A stretch of 64,000 bases of DNA from Kushneria sinocarnis (GTDB taxonomy: Bacteria; Pseudomonadota; Gammaproteobacteria; Pseudomonadales; Halomonadaceae): the NCBI RefSeq assembly GCF_003633775.1, contig NZ_RBIN01000006.1:124001-188000 (forward strand), read 5' to 3'. The translations under genes were made by a program, and so were the position numbers. Every line of letters begins with the position of its first letter. Position 1 is the first letter of the stretch. This document shows positions 31,314 to 40,808 of the stretch, one piece after another. A model generated the notes under the pieces. That model saw only the letters and a program-made list of their open reading frames with translations, did not search any database and was not told the origin of the DNA.

Positions 31314-31775
31314 TTATTTCGACATGTTGGATACGAACTGCTGAATGAGATTTTCCAGCACCAGGGCCGACTGGGTATCCCGGATCGTATCGCCATCCTC
31401 GAGTGTTTCCGGAGCTCCGCCCGTCGACAGCCCGACATACTGCTCACCCAGCAGTCCCGACGTGAGGATGGCAGCCGTGGAATCCGAAGAGAGCTTGTCC
31501 TTCATGGATTCATCGATCTGCATGGTCACCCGACCGTCAAGCCATTTCGGATCCAGCTCGATATCGGTGACATGACCCACGGTAACGCCTGCCACCGTGA
31601 CCCTGGAGCGCTCCTTGAGGCCACCTATGTTGCTGAAACTGGCATGCAGCGTGAAGGTGTCATTGGCCCGCGACAGGTTCAGCCCACTGACCTGCAGCCC
31701 GAGGAACACCAGCCCCAGAAAGCCGGCCAGTACGAATACACCGACGCCGCATTCGACCCATTTGGTGCGCGTCAT
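31314..31775 (-). CDS. mlaD: Phospholipid transport MCE-domain protein MlaD
   Basis: MlaD is an inner-membrane-anchored MCE protein that forms a hexameric ring on top of MlaE and receives lipids. The 153-residue product has one N-terminal membrane segment (about residues 8-28) and one MCE domain (FTLHASFSNIGGLKERSRVTVAGVTVGHV). The TSGLLGEQYVGLS motif near the central pore is present. Its start shares a base with the mlaE stop. Confidence 0.95.
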   Translation of the reverse strand: MTRTKWVECGVGVFVLAGFLGLVFLGLQVSGLNLSRANDTFTLHASFSNIGGLKERSRVTVAGVTVGHVTDIELDPKWLDGRVTMQIDESMKDKLSSDSTAAILTSGLLGEQYVGLSTGGAPETLEDGDTIRDTQSALVLENLIQQFVSNMSK

Positions 31776-32554
31776 CAGAACTCTCCAAACATCAGCGCGG
31801 TAAGTATGAAATCCAGCCCCAGAACGGCCAGCGAGCCGTAGACTACCGTGCGCGTGGTAGCCCGGGAGATGCCTTCCGAGGTCGGTACCAGGTCATAGCC
31901 CTGGAAAACGGCGATCCATGTCACAACCAGGCCGAATACCACGCTCTTGGCCATGCCGTTGAGCACATCGTCCACGAAGTTGACGCTGGACTGCATGTTG
32001 CTCCAGAAGGAACCACTGTAGACGCCCAGCCAGTCGACGCCGACCAGATAACCGCCATAGATGCCGATCACACCGAAAATGGCGGTCAGCAGCGGCAGCG
32101 AAATGAAACCGGCCCAGAGCCGTGGCGCCACGACCCGGCGAAGCGGATCAACCCCGATCATTTCCATGCTGGTCAGCTGTTCGGTGGCCTTCATCAGGCC
32201 GATCTCGGCCGTCAGCGCGGAACCGGCCCGCCCGGCAAACAGCAGTGCTGTCACTACCGGTGCCAGCTCACGCAGCAGCGACAGCGCCACCATCTGCCCC
32301 AGTGCCTCATCGGCCCCGAATCCTACCAGCACGATATACCCCTGCAGGGCAATTACCATACCGATGAACAGACTCGACACCAGAATGATCGGCAGCGACA
32401 TCACACCCACGAAATGCATCTGCCTGGCCCACAGATGAACCCCTTCGCGCCCGGGCATGTGGAACAGCGTCTGGGCCAGAAACATGGCACTGCGTCCCAG
32501 CGCTGCCAGCGTGGTCAGTGCGACGCGGCCGAGCCATGCAAGCCACTCGATCAT
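31775..32554 (-). CDS. mlaE: Phospholipid transport permease MlaE
   Basis: MlaE is the permease of the MlaFEDB ABC transporter in the inner membrane. The 259-residue product is hydrophobic and carries the MlaE family pattern [39 protein letters not shown], which contacts the ATPase. Length matches the family (about 260). It overlaps mlaF by 4 nt. Confidence 0.96.
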   Translation of the reverse strand: MIEWLAWLGRVALTTLAALGRSAMFLAQTLFHMPGREGVHLWARQMHFVGVMSLPIILVSSLFIGMVIALQGYIVLVGFGADEALGQMVALSLLRELAPVVTALLFAGRAGSALTAEIGLMKATEQLTSMEMIGVDPLRRVVAPRLWAGFISLPLLTAIFGVIGIYGGYLVGVDWLGVYSGSFWSNMQSSVNFVDDVLNGMAKSVVFGLVVTWIAVFQGYDLVPTSEGISRATTRTVVYGSLAVLGLDFILTALMFGEF

Positions 32555-33363
32555 GGCACCTCCCGCGTACCGAGAATGTCCGACGCGAAGTCGGCCGCCG
32601 GATAGTGAAACGGTACCGGCCCATCGGGCTGTCCGTGAATGAACTGGCTGACCCGGGCATCGACCTCGGTATCGAGCGAAGTCGGCGTGCCGTGCGCCAT
32701 GACACGGCCATCGGAGATGACATAGACGTAGTCGGCAATCGACAGCGTTTCCTTGATGTCGTGCGACACCACCACGGCCGTCATCCTGAAGGCGTGGTTG
32801 AGCTCACGGATCAGCTTGACCAGCACGCCCATGGAGATGGGATCCTGCCCCACGAACGGCTCGTCATACATGATCAGCTCCGGATCGAGCGCGATCGCCC
32901 GCGCCAAGGCCACACGCCGTGTCATGCCCCCCGACAGCTCGGCAGGCGACAGGTCGCGAGCACCCCGCAGACCCACGGCCTGCAGCTTGATCAGCACCAG
33001 ATCGCGAATCATCCGCTCGGGCAGATCGGTGTGTACCCGCAGCGGGAAGGCGACATTCTCGAACACGCTCAGATCCGAGAACAGGGCCCCGCTCTGAAAC
33101 AGCATGCCCATGCGACGGCGCATGTCGAACAGTGCCCGCCGTGAAAGGCGATGCACATCCTCGTCGGCAATGCTTACCCGTCCGCGATCGGGCACCAGCT
33201 GACCGCCGATCAGCTTCAGCAGCGTCGTCTTGCCGGTGCCACTGGGGCCCATGATGGCCGTGATCCGGCCACGCGGAATCTCGAGATCGACCCCCGAGAA
33301 GATGGCCCGGCCAGCTCGCGTGAAATGGAGGTCTTCGACCCTGACCAGCGTTGAGTCGGTCAT
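32551..33363 (-). CDS. mlaF: Phospholipid transport ATPase MlaF
   Basis: MlaF is the ATP-binding subunit that powers phospholipid movement by MlaFEDB. The 270-residue product has Walker [10 protein letters not shown], the ABC signature [15 protein letters not shown], Walker [14 protein letters not shown] and a switch His in VVVSHDIKE. It is the first gene of the mla operon and is divergent from kdsD. Its Shine-Dalgarno GGGAG overlaps the last of three CCGAATTA repeats. Confidence 0.96.
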   Translation of the reverse strand: MTDSTLVRVEDLHFTRAGRAIFSGVDLEIPRGRITAIMGPSGTGKTTLLKLIGGQLVPDRGRVSIADEDVHRLSRRALFDMRRRMGMLFQSGALFSDLSVFENVAFPLRVHTDLPERMIRDLVLIKLQAVGLRGARDLSPAELSGGMTRRVALARAIALDPELIMYDEPFVGQDPISMGVLVKLIRELNHAFRMTAVVVSHDIKETLSIADYVYVISDGRVMAHGTPTSLDTEVDARVSQFIHGQPDGPVPFHYPAADFASDILGTREVP

Positions 33364-33370
33364 GCGACTC

Positions 33371-33411
33371 CCGAATTATTTACCGAATTAACGAACATCG
33401 TATCCGAATTA
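33371..33411. repeat. Three direct copies of CCGAATTA between mlaF and kdsD
   Basis: CCGAATTA occurs at 33371-33378, 33383-33390 and 33404-33411, with starts 12 and 21 bp apart. On the minus strand these read TAATTCGG and lie 8-48 nt before the mlaF ATG; the nearest one runs into the mlaF ribosome site. Similar helical phase suggests a protein-binding array, but no regulator is known to me. Confidence 0.75.
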
Positions 33412-33434
33412 CCGTGACCCTAGCCAGTGCCGCC

Positions 33435-33463
33435 TTGCAAAGGGCTGATATGGCAAGTCTAAT
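33435..33463 (+). promoter_or_regulatory. Candidate sigma-70 promoter for kdsD operon
   Basis: TTGCAA (33435-33440), a 17-nt spacer and TCTAAT (33458-33463, 5 of 6) lie about 105 nt before the kdsD ATG. This is the best promoter match in the mlaF-kdsD divergent region. Confidence 0.6.
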
Positions 33464-33567
33464 GCAGGGTAGAACGAGATCCGGCCACCTGTCGCATGGC
33501 GCGGCTGCACTACCGGCCGGGCCGCTCGTTTCATTCCCGCACCACTGCGCTGCCCGTGAACGAAACC

Positions 33568-34548
33568 ATGACCGTCGACCCTGATCACGATTTCCGCGCC
33601 AGTGCCCGGCGCACCCTGACCCTCGAACAGCAGGCGATCGGCGACCTGATACCGCGCCTCGATGACGCCTTTGAAACTGCCTGTCGACTCGTGCTGGCAA
33701 GCTCCGGCCGGGTCGTGGTGACCGGCATGGGCAAGTCGGGACATGTCGCCCACAAGCTGGCTGCTACCCTGGCAAGCACCGGCACCCCGGCCTTTTTCAT
33801 GCACGCCGCCGAAGCCAATCATGGCGACCTGGGCATGCTGACCGCCAGCGATATCCTGCTGGCGCTGTCGAACTCGGGCGAGAGTGCCGAGATCACTTCG
33901 CTGCTGCCGCTGCTCAAGCGCAAGGGCATCACCCTGATCGCCATGACCGGTCGTCCGGATTCAACCCTGGCACGTCATGCCGATGCTCATCTCGACAATG
34001 GCGTGATCCAGGAAGCCTGCCCGCTCAACCTGGCGCCCACCTCTTCCACCACCGCAGCGATGGCGCTGGGCGATGCCCTAGCGATCGCCCTGCTGGAAGC
34101 ACGCGGTTTCAGCGCCGAGGATTTCGCCCTTTCGCATCCGGGCGGCTCGCTGGGCCGGCGACTGCTGCTGCGGGTCGAGGATCTGATGCATACCGGTGAC
34201 CGGCTGCCCCGGGTAGCGCTGGGCAGCCCGCTGCGCGATGCACTGCTGGAGATCACCCGCAAGGGGCTCGGTTTTACCTGCGTGGTGGATGAGGCAGAAC
34301 GACTCGCCGGCATTTACACTGATGGCGATCTGCGCCGCACGCTGGACAATTACAGCGATCTCGGCCAGCTGCGCATTGATGATGTCATGACCCGGGGCGG
34401 TCAGACCATCGCTCGTGAACTGCTGGCGGCCGAAGCCGTCCGACTGATGGAAGACCACCGCATCACCGCCCTGGCCGTGGTCGACGAGCAGCAGCGTCCG
34501 ATCGGCGCCCTGCACATGCATGACCTGCTGACCAGCGGTGTGGTCTGA
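33568..34548 (+). CDS. kdsD: Arabinose-5-phosphate isomerase KdsD
   Basis: KdsD converts ribulose 5-phosphate to arabinose 5-phosphate, the first step to Kdo for lipopolysaccharide. The 326-residue product has an SIS domain with GMGKSGHVAHKLAATLAST and SNSGESAEITSLLP, the EACPLNLAPTSSTTA segment and two C-terminal CBS domains ending HMHDLLTSGVV. ATG 33568 gives a length matching E. coli (328). No clear ribosome site is seen at it, and an upstream ATG at 33496 is an alternative. Confidence 0.96.
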   Translation: MTVDPDHDFRASARRTLTLEQQAIGDLIPRLDDAFETACRLVLASSGRVVVTGMGKSGHVAHKLAATLASTGTPAFFMHAAEANHGDLGMLTASDILLALSNSGESAEITSLLPLLKRKGITLIAMTGRPDSTLARHADAHLDNGVIQEACPLNLAPTSSTTAAMALGDALAIALLEARGFSAEDFALSHPGGSLGRRLLLRVEDLMHTGDRLPRVALGSPLRDALLEITRKGLGFTCVVDEAERLAGIYTDGDLRRTLDNYSDLGQLRIDDVMTRGGQTIARELLAAEAVRLMEDHRITALAVVDEQQRPIGALHMHDLLTSGVV

Positions 34549-34579
34549 TCAATCACCCATCCCTTACGGAGTCCTGCCG

Positions 34580-35131
34580 ATGTCCCGAACCGAACGCGAT
34601 CTCTCTCCCGGACTGCTCGAGCGGGCCGCCCGTGTCAGACTGCTGGCCCTCGATGTCGATGGTGTCATGACCGACGGAGGTCTCGACTATACCGGCGATC
34701 CGCACGAGAACAAGCGTTTCCATGTCCGTGACGGCCTGGGGCTCAAGCTGCTGCAGCGCAGCGGCATCGAACTGGCCATCATTACCGGACGCCAGTCATC
34801 GGCAGTGTCACGCCGTGCCGAAGAACTGGGGATCGCCCACCTCTATCAGGGGTGTGAAGACAAGTGGCAGACCCTGAGCGAGCTGCTCGGCAGACTGCAG
34901 CTCGAGGCAGATGAAATCGCCTATTGCGGCGATGACCTGGTGGACCTGGCCGCCATCCGCCACGCCGGTCTGGGCGTCACGGTCAGTGATGCCCCGCGTG
35001 AAATTCGCGAACATGCCGACTATATCACCACCACCCCGGGTGGCCTGGGCGCCGTCCGGGAACTCTGCGAACTCATCCTGAAGGCGCGTGGCGAATGGGA
35101 GGCCATCGTCGAGGAATTTGCCTCGTCCTGA
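34580..35131 (+). CDS. kdsC: 3-deoxy-manno-octulosonate-8-phosphatase KdsC
   Basis: KdsC removes phosphate from Kdo-8-phosphate. The 183-residue product is a HAD phosphatase with nucleophile motif LDVDGVMTDGG (Asp25, Asp27), a conserved Thr in IITGRQSS and the C-terminal YCGDDLVDLAAI. It acts as a tetramer in known homologues. ATG 34580 has CGGAG about 9 nt upstream. It lies 31 nt after kdsD. Confidence 0.96.
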   Translation: MSRTERDLSPGLLERAARVRLLALDVDGVMTDGGLDYTGDPHENKRFHVRDGLGLKLLQRSGIELAIITGRQSSAVSRRAEELGIAHLYQGCEDKWQTLSELLGRLQLEADEIAYCGDDLVDLAAIRHAGLGVTVSDAPREIREHADYITTTPGGLGAVRELCELILKARGEWEAIVEEFASS

Positions 35132-35234
35132 TGAGAGCCTCCATCACACTCGCCGAGTACGTTAGAATCCGTTGCATCAATCCAGCGCTGCCGCCCGAGT
35201 CGGCGGCGTTCGTTCACGACAGCGGTACCCGAAC

Positions 35235-35825
35235 ATGATAGCGACCCTCAAGCGCCTGGCGCCACGGCTCTGGCTGCTGCTGCTGCTGCTGGCACTCGGC
35301 ATCGGGCTGACCCTGATCGAACAGCGGGGCCGCCTGCCATCGCCGACCTTCGATGCCACCAGCGGCGGCGCTCAGCCCGACTACTATCTCGAGGGCGTCG
35401 AGTACACCCGCTTCAACGAGCGGGGCCAGGCCGATCAGACGCTCTCCTCGCCGCGTATTGCGCATACACCGAACGATGATGTCACCCGGGCTCGCACCCC
35501 CAGGGTCATGCTGCTCGATGATGACGGCCGTCACTGGCATGCCACCGGGAAGCAGGCCAGGCTGAACGGCACCGACGATACCCTGACCCTGGCCGGCAAC
35601 GCCCGACTGTTCGAACCCGATCGGCAATGGCGTCTGGAAACCGATACGCTGCATTATGACCGCAATGACCGTCACGCCTGGAGTGACACCGACTCGTCCT
35701 TTCATCGGGGCAATCAGCGTACCCGCGGCGACCGTTTCGATGCCTGGCTCGACCGCGATCAGCTGATCATTGATGGCAACGTTCACGGCCACTTTCCGAT
35801 GACGGATCAATCCGACGCGCCCTGA
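35235..35825 (+). CDS. lptC: Lipopolysaccharide export protein LptC
   Basis: LptC is a bitopic inner-membrane protein that receives LPS from LptB2FG and passes it to LptA. The 196-residue product has an N-terminal membrane segment (about residues 11-29, rich in Leu) and a periplasmic OstA-like beta-jellyroll (DYYLEGVEYTRFNERGQADQTL and following). ATG 35235 places the anchor at the N-terminus. Order kdsD-kdsC-lptC-lptA-lptB-rpoN is the standard one. Confidence 0.93.
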   Translation: MIATLKRLAPRLWLLLLLLALGIGLTLIEQRGRLPSPTFDATSGGAQPDYYLEGVEYTRFNERGQADQTLSSPRIAHTPNDDVTRARTPRVMLLDDDGRHWHATGKQARLNGTDDTLTLAGNARLFEPDRQWRLETDTLHYDRNDRHAWSDTDSSFHRGNQRTRGDRFDAWLDRDQLIIDGNVHGHFPMTDQSDAP

Positions 35826-35865
35826 TGGCGATCATCTTTTCGACAGCACCGACAAGGAACCCGAC

Positions 35866-36438
35866 ATGAAGCGACGCCTGCTGCTCTGCTCTGCCGCCCT
35901 GACGGCCGGCCTGATCGCTGCCGGCCCGACAGCAGCGCTGGAAGGCGACTCCGGGAAACCGATTCAGGTTTCGGCGGATCGCCTCCAGATCGACGACGAG
36001 GCCGGTACGGCCGTCTACACGGGCGATGTCCACATGGCGCAGGGCTCGATGAAGCTCGATGCGGCCACCGTGACCATTCATCGGGGCAACAGTGGCGGCG
36101 TCTCACGGGTAACGGCAAAGGGTGGCGGTGGCACACGCGCCTATATCGAACAGAAGCCCAACCCCAGCGACCCGCTGGTACGCGGCTGGGGAAATACCCT
36201 GATCTATCATGCCGATGAGCGACGCGTGGAAATGATCGGTAACGCCGAACTGCATCAGGGTGAAGACACCTTCAACGGGGGCTATGTCCAGTATCATCTC
36301 GATACGCGCCAGGTCGATGCCCGCGGCCGGCAGAGTGCCGACCAGGCCGACAGCACCAGCGGTGACAACGGTCGGGTGCACATGACCCTGACCCCCAACA
36401 GTGCCAGCAATGACAACGAGGGAAGCAGCGGTCAATGA
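35866..36438 (+). CDS. lptA: Lipopolysaccharide transport periplasmic protein LptA
   Basis: LptA forms the periplasmic bridge for LPS between LptC and the LptDE outer-membrane complex. The 190-residue product has a signal peptide cleaved after about residue 24 (PTAALEG). Its OstA domain begins [24 protein letters not shown], with a low-complexity tail rich in Ser, Asn and Gly. Its stop overlaps lptB by 4 nt. Confidence 0.95.
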   Translation: MKRRLLLCSAALTAGLIAAGPTAALEGDSGKPIQVSADRLQIDDEAGTAVYTGDVHMAQGSMKLDAATVTIHRGNSGGVSRVTAKGGGGTRAYIEQKPNPSDPLVRGWGNTLIYHADERRVEMIGNAELHQGEDTFNGGYVQYHLDTRQVDARGRQSADQADSTSGDNGRVHMTLTPNSASNDNEGSSGQ

Positions 36439-37160
36439 AGACGCTGAACGTTACCCACCTCGCCAAGAGCTTCAAGGGTCGGCGTGTGGTGCAGGACATC
36501 AGCCTGTCGATCAGTCAGGGCGAAGTGGTCGGTCTGCTGGGGCCCAACGGTGCCGGCAAGACCACCTCCTTCTACATGATCGTGGGGCTGATCCGCGCCG
36601 ATGCCGGCCATGTCGCAATCGACGAGCTCGACCTCAGCCGCGAGCCCATGCACCGGCGGGCCCGCTCCGGGATCGGCTATCTCCCGCAGGAGGCCTCGAT
36701 CTTTCGCAAGATGACGGTGGCCAACAACATCCGGGCCATTCTGGAAACGCGCAAGGACCTGGACCGGGCCGGGCGCCAGCGCCGGCTCGATCAGCTGCTC
36801 GAGGAGTTCAGCATCACCCATATTCGCGACAACGTCGGCATGAGCCTCTCCGGCGGCGAGCGCCGGCGTGTCGAGATTGCCAGGGCGCTCGCCACCGAAC
36901 CGGCCTTCATTCTGCTCGACGAACCCTTCGCCGGGGTCGATCCCATCTCGGTAGGCGAGATCAAGGGCATCATCCGGCAACTGCGCACCCGCAACATCGG
37001 CGTACTGATCACCGATCACAATGTTCGCGAGACCCTCGATATCTGTGACAACGCCTACATCGTCGGTGACGGCATGATCATTGCCGAGGGTGATGCCAGC
37101 GCCATCCTGGCCAACCAGCACGTCCGGGATGTCTACCTGGGACACGAATTCCGGCTCTGA
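36435..37160 (+). CDS. lptB: LPS export ABC transporter ATP-binding protein LptB
   Basis: LptB is the cytoplasmic ATPase of LptB2FGC that extracts LPS from the inner membrane. The 241-residue product has Walker [12 protein letters not shown]-loop LPQEASIF, signature [15 protein letters not shown], Walker [14 protein letters not shown] and switch His in ITDHNVRET. Length equals E. coli LptB. It overlaps lptA by 4 nt and precedes rpoN by 111 nt. Confidence 0.97.
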   Translation: MKTLNVTHLAKSFKGRRVVQDISLSISQGEVVGLLGPNGAGKTTSFYMIVGLIRADAGHVAIDELDLSREPMHRRARSGIGYLPQEASIFRKMTVANNIRAILETRKDLDRAGRQRRLDQLLEEFSITHIRDNVGMSLSGGERRRVEIARALATEPAFILLDEPFAGVDPISVGEIKGIIRQLRTRNIGVLITDHNVRETLDICDNAYIVGDGMIIAEGDASAILANQHVRDVYLGHEFRL

Positions 37161-37271
37161 CCCCTCGCTGGCGTGGCATGGAAATTGCTTCAAAAGGCCG
37201 TCATGACTATTGCATGGTGATGACGGGCCCGATAGCGTGTCGTCAATGTACCAGCGACGAGCCCGGCCATC

Positions 37272-38693
37272 ATGTCCATGATGAAACCCTCCATGCAGCT
37301 TCGAATCGGCGCCCAGCTGAACATGACGCCGCAGCTGCAGCAGGCGATCGCCCTGCTGCAGCTGTCGACGCTCGATCTGCGTCAGGAGATTCAGCAGGCG
37401 CTGGAAAGCAACCCCATGCTCGAGCTCGACGAGGATTTCGGCGAGCAGGAAATCGCCACCGCAACCGATGAGGAGTGGGCGACCGATATTCCCGACGAGC
37501 TCCCCCTGGACAACCAGTGGGAAGATATCTACCCCGACATGGCCCCCGAGTCTCCGGGCGGCAGCAGTGAGACGCCCGACTTCGAGCGCAACAGCGTCGC
37601 CGAAACCCTGAGCCGACACCTCGGTGCCCAGCTGGCGATGCTGTCGCTCGACGAGCGCGAGCTGCAGATGGCCGAAACCCTGATCGATGCGCTCGATGAG
37701 AACGGCTATCTGAGCCTCTCCCTGGAAGAGCTCTGCCAGGGTCTGCACGCCCAGGGCCTGGAGGGACTGCGCGTCAGTGAGCTCGAACAGCTGCTGCCCC
37801 GTCTGCAGCAGTTCGAGCCCAGCGGGGTCTTCGCCCGCGACCTGCGCGAATGCCTGCTGCTGCAGCTGGCCCAGCTGCCCGCCGACACCCCTCACCTGCC
37901 CCAGGCACGACGGCTGGTGCGGCATTTTCTGGAAGCACTGGGGCTGGACAACCGCAAGCTGTTGCGGCGCCGGCTGGGCGTGGAGGATGAGGTGCTCGAC
38001 ACCATCATTGCCACCATCCGCACGCTCGATCCGCGACCGGGACAGCGTTTCGAAAACACCGAGCAGGGTTATATCGTGCCCGATCTGATCCTGCGCCGCA
38101 GCGTTCAGCACGGCTGGCAGCTCGAACTCAATCCGGATGCGCTGCCCCGTCTGCGCATTCAGCCGGACTACGCCGCCCTGGTGCGACGCGCCGACAAGAG
38201 CGATGACAACAGCTTTCTCAAGCAGCATCTGCAGGAAGCGCGCTGGCTGATGAAGAGCCTGTCGAGCCGCAATGACACGCTGTTAAGGGTGGGCAGGGAG
38301 ATCATGCTGCATCAGCAGGCGTTTCTCGAACATGGCGAGGAAGCCATGAAACCGCTGATTCTGGCCGACATTGCCAGCGCCGTGGAAATGCACGAATCCA
38401 CCATTTCCCGAGTCACCACGCGCAAGTACATTCATACGCCGCGCGGCGTGTTCGAACTCAAGCACTTCTTTTCCAGCCATGTCGGTCAGGAGGGCGAAGC
38501 CCATGCCAGCACCGCCATCCGGGCGCGTATCAGGAAACTGATCAGCGACGAATCGCCGCGCAAGCCGCTCTCCGATGCCCGGCTGGTCTCACTGCTGTCG
38601 GAGAGCGGCATCACGGTTGCCCGGCGCACCATTGCCAAGTATCGCGAATCGATGGGCATTCCTTCGTCGAGCGAACGCAAGCGCCTGGCATGA
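37272..38693 (+). CDS. rpoN: RNA polymerase sigma-54 factor RpoN
   Basis: RpoN directs RNA polymerase to -24/-12 promoters that need enhancer-binding activators. The 473-residue product has the Gln-rich activator-interaction region I (LNMTPQLQQAIALLQLSTLDLRQEI), an acidic region II, the core-binding domain, a helix-turn-helix (MHESTISRVTTRKYIHTPRG) and the RpoN box ARRTIAKYRE. It sits before hpf, ptsN, rapZ and ptsO, the usual nitrogen-PTS neighbourhood. Confidence 0.97.
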   Translation: MSMMKPSMQLRIGAQLNMTPQLQQAIALLQLSTLDLRQEIQQALESNPMLELDEDFGEQEIATATDEEWATDIPDELPLDNQWEDIYPDMAPESPGGSSETPDFERNSVAETLSRHLGAQLAMLSLDERELQMAETLIDALDENGYLSLSLEELCQGLHAQGLEGLRVSELEQLLPRLQQFEPSGVFARDLRECLLLQLAQLPADTPHLPQARRLVRHFLEALGLDNRKLLRRRLGVEDEVLDTIIATIRTLDPRPGQRFENTEQGYIVPDLILRRSVQHGWQLELNPDALPRLRIQPDYAALVRRADKSDDNSFLKQHLQEARWLMKSLSSRNDTLLRVGREIMLHQQAFLEHGEEAMKPLILADIASAVEMHESTISRVTTRKYIHTPRGVFELKHFFSSHVGQEGEAHASTAIRARIRKLISDESPRKPLSDARLVSLLSESGITVARRTIAKYRESMGIPSSSERKRLA

Positions 38694-38758
38694 GCAGGGT
38701 AGGCACCCGGGCCAAAAGGTTTACAATCAACAGGTCACCTGTCGGAAAGGAGCGTGTC

Positions 38759-39067
38759 ATGCAGGTCAACATCACCGGCCATCACATGGAACTGACCGAT
38801 GCCTTGCGGGACTATGTCCACCAGAAGCTGGCCAGGGTCGAACGACATCACGACAACATCACCAATGTTCAGGTTACGCTTTCGGTTGAAAAGTCACGCC
38901 AGCAGGCGGCCTGCACCCTGCACGCATCAGGCGCGGAACTGCACGCCGACAGCGAACAGGACGACATGTATGCCGCCATTGACGCCCTGACCGACAAGCT
39001 GGATCGTCAGCTGGTCAAGCACAAGGAGAAGGTGCAGGCGCGTGCCCAGGGCAACGGCAGGCACTAG
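38759..39067 (+). CDS. hpf: Ribosome hibernation promoting factor HPF
   Basis: HPF binds the 30S decoding region and helps form inactive 100S ribosomes in slow growth. The 102-residue product is the short type (S30AE domain only), starting MQVNITGHHMELTDALRDYV, with YAAIDALTDKLDRQLVKHKEK near its end. ATG 38759 has GGAAAGGAG upstream. It follows rpoN by 65 nt. Confidence 0.95.
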   Translation: MQVNITGHHMELTDALRDYVHQKLARVERHHDNITNVQVTLSVEKSRQQAACTLHASGAELHADSEQDDMYAAIDALTDKLDRQLVKHKEKVQARAQGNGRH

Positions 39068-39438
39068 CAGTCGGTAGCAGCACGACCGACGACCCGACAA
39101 TCCGCAGGCAAACCGAGCCCCGGGAGGCGGATGCGCTTCCCGGGCGGAGACCAGAGATGCACAGGCCTGTTGACGTTCACATGTCTCGCCCCACCGCTGG
39201 CCCGGAGATAGCTCGGGCCAGGCGCGAGCAGCATATTCCGGTGGGCCGAGATGACTCATGAGCCACGCCGCAGCAGCGGTCTCCGGGCCCTGCCCGTGTC
39301 CATGCAGCAGGCCAGTGCGCATCACGGCATTGCATTGCCCACGTACAGCCTGTTACATCACGCGTTCCGCACCGGCCTTTGCAGTTCGTTCGCCCGCGGC
39401 ACCACGATTTCGCAAGTGTTGACAGGCACCCGACCATC
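39068..39438 (+). other. 371-nt intergenic region with a strong hairpin
   Basis: No convincing gene is seen between hpf and ptsN. An 11-bp stem with one G-T pair and a GATG loop lies at 39119-39144, 52 nt after the hpf stop. It has no T-run on either strand, so it is not a standard intrinsic terminator. TTGCAT (39330-39335), 17 nt and TTACAT (39353-39358) is a weak candidate promoter for ptsN. An isolated TTGACA at 39419 has no -10 partner. Confidence 0.5.
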
Positions 39439-39912
39439 ATGACGCTCGATCAGATCCTCCCGCCGGAACGCACCATGTTCGATGTCACCGGCGGCAGCAA
39501 GAAACGGGTACTGGAATTCTTCAGTACCCTGATCGCGCAGAACACTCCCAGCATCGACGCCCAGGAAGTCTTCGGTCGTCTGATCAGCCGCGAGCGTCTC
39601 GGCAGCACCGGCGTGGGCAATGGCGTGGCCATTCCGCATGCCCGCAACCCGCACTGCCGACAGCCTCTCGCCAGCTTTCTGAGCCTGGCCGATCCGATCG
39701 ATTTCGATGCCATCGATGGCGAACCGGTCGATCTGATCTTCGTGCTGCTGGTACCCGAGACGGCTGATGACACCCATCTGGCCCTGCTGGCACAGATCGC
39801 CGAACTGCTCAATTCGGACGATACCCGCAAGGCCCTGCGCGCGGCCGAAAGCCAGCCGGCACTCTATGAAACCCTGATCGGGGCCATTCGCCAGCAGAAC
39901 GAGCACAACTGA
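39439..39912 (+). CDS. ptsN: Nitrogen PTS enzyme IIA PtsN
   Basis: PtsN (EIIA-Ntr) is the terminal phosphoacceptor of the nitrogen PTS and regulates potassium and envelope functions rather than moving sugar. The 157-residue product is an EIIA type 2 domain; the phosphorylated residue should be His67 in NGVAIPHARN. ATG 39439 gives the family start MTLDQILPPE. It is 2 nt before rapZ, followed by ptsO. Confidence 0.95.
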   Translation: MTLDQILPPERTMFDVTGGSKKRVLEFFSTLIAQNTPSIDAQEVFGRLISRERLGSTGVGNGVAIPHARNPHCRQPLASFLSLADPIDFDAIDGEPVDLIFVLLVPETADDTHLALLAQIAELLNSDDTRKALRAAESQPALYETLIGAIRQQNEHN

Positions 39913-39914
39913 TC

Positions 39915-40808
39915 ATGCAACTGGTCATCATCAGCGGCCGCTCCGGCTCCGGCAAGTCGATCGCCCTTCAGGCCCTGGAGGATCTCGGCTTCTATGCGAT
40001 CGACAACCTGCCGGCGATGCTGCTGGCACCACTGATCGATGAGCTCGAGGCCGGCAGCCCTCATCGCCGTCGCGTGGCAGTCAGCATTGATGCCCGCAAC
40101 CTGCCGACCGCGCTGGAGCAGTTTCCGGGCCTGCTGGAATCGCTGACCGGCCGGGGCCTCGACTGCCAGGTCGTCTATCTGACAGCCGAGTCCCGCGTGC
40201 TGCTGGAGCGCTATGCCGCCACCCGGCGGCGCCATCCGCTGACACGCGAAAGCGACATGACCCTGGCAGAGGCGATCGAGTCCGAAGAGCAGTTCCTGTC
40301 GCCGATCCGGCATACCGCCGATCTGGTCATCGACACCTCGAACCTGACCCTCCATGACCTGCGTCGCCGCATCAGTGAACAGGTGGCCCGGGACACTTCC
40401 AGCCAGATGACGCTGACACTGGAGTCCTTCGGCTTCAAGCGTGGCGTGCCGCTGGATGCCGACCTGGTCTTCGATGCCCGCTGCCTGCCCAACCCCTACT
40501 GGGATCCGCGTCTGCGCGGAGCCACCGGCCAGGATCAGGCCGTCATCGACTTTCTCGAGCAGTACTCCGAAGTCGAGGAGATGCTTGTCGATATCCGCCA
40601 CTGGCTGGATCGCTGGCTGCCGGCCTACAACGCCAGCCGACGCAGCTATCTGACCGTTGCCATCGGCTGTACCGGCGGCCAGCACCGCTCGGTCTATCTG
40701 ATCGAACGGCTCGGTTCGTACCTCGCCGAGCGGTATCCTTCGGTACGCATCCGTCACCGCGAACTGACGGTTCAGCGTACCCTTGGGGCCGGTAATGGCA
40801 CAGCGTGA
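39915..40808 (+). CDS. rapZ: RNase adapter protein RapZ
   Basis: RapZ senses glucosamine-6-phosphate and, in enterobacteria, guides RNase E to the GlmZ small RNA; outside that group its RNA target is less clear. The 297-residue product has Walker A GRSGSGKS (8-15), the DARCLPNPYW segment and the C-terminal GCTGGQHRSVYLIERL motif. It overlaps ptsO by 14 nt, suggesting coupling. Confidence 0.95.
   Translation: MQLVIISGRSGSGKSIALQALEDLGFYAIDNLPAMLLAPLIDELEAGSPHRRRVAVSIDARNLPTALEQFPGLLESLTGRGLDCQVVYLTAESRVLLERYAATRRRHPLTRESDMTLAEAIESEEQFLSPIRHTADLVIDTSNLTLHDLRRRISEQVARDTSSQMTLTLESFGFKRGVPLDADLVFDARCLPNPYWDPRLRGATGQDQAVIDFLEQYSEVEEMLVDIRHWLDRWLPAYNASRRSYLTVAIGCTGGQHRSVYLIERLGSYLAERYPSVRIRHRELTVQRTLGAGNGTA

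Noticed and set aside
36432-38228. 598-codon minus-strand open frame across lptB and rpoN
   Set aside because: Antisense to two certain genes, crossing their boundary, with no recognisable domain and no ribosome site.
39419-39424. TTGACA before ptsN as a promoter
   Set aside because: The matching -10 position falls inside ptsN and has no suitable hexamer.
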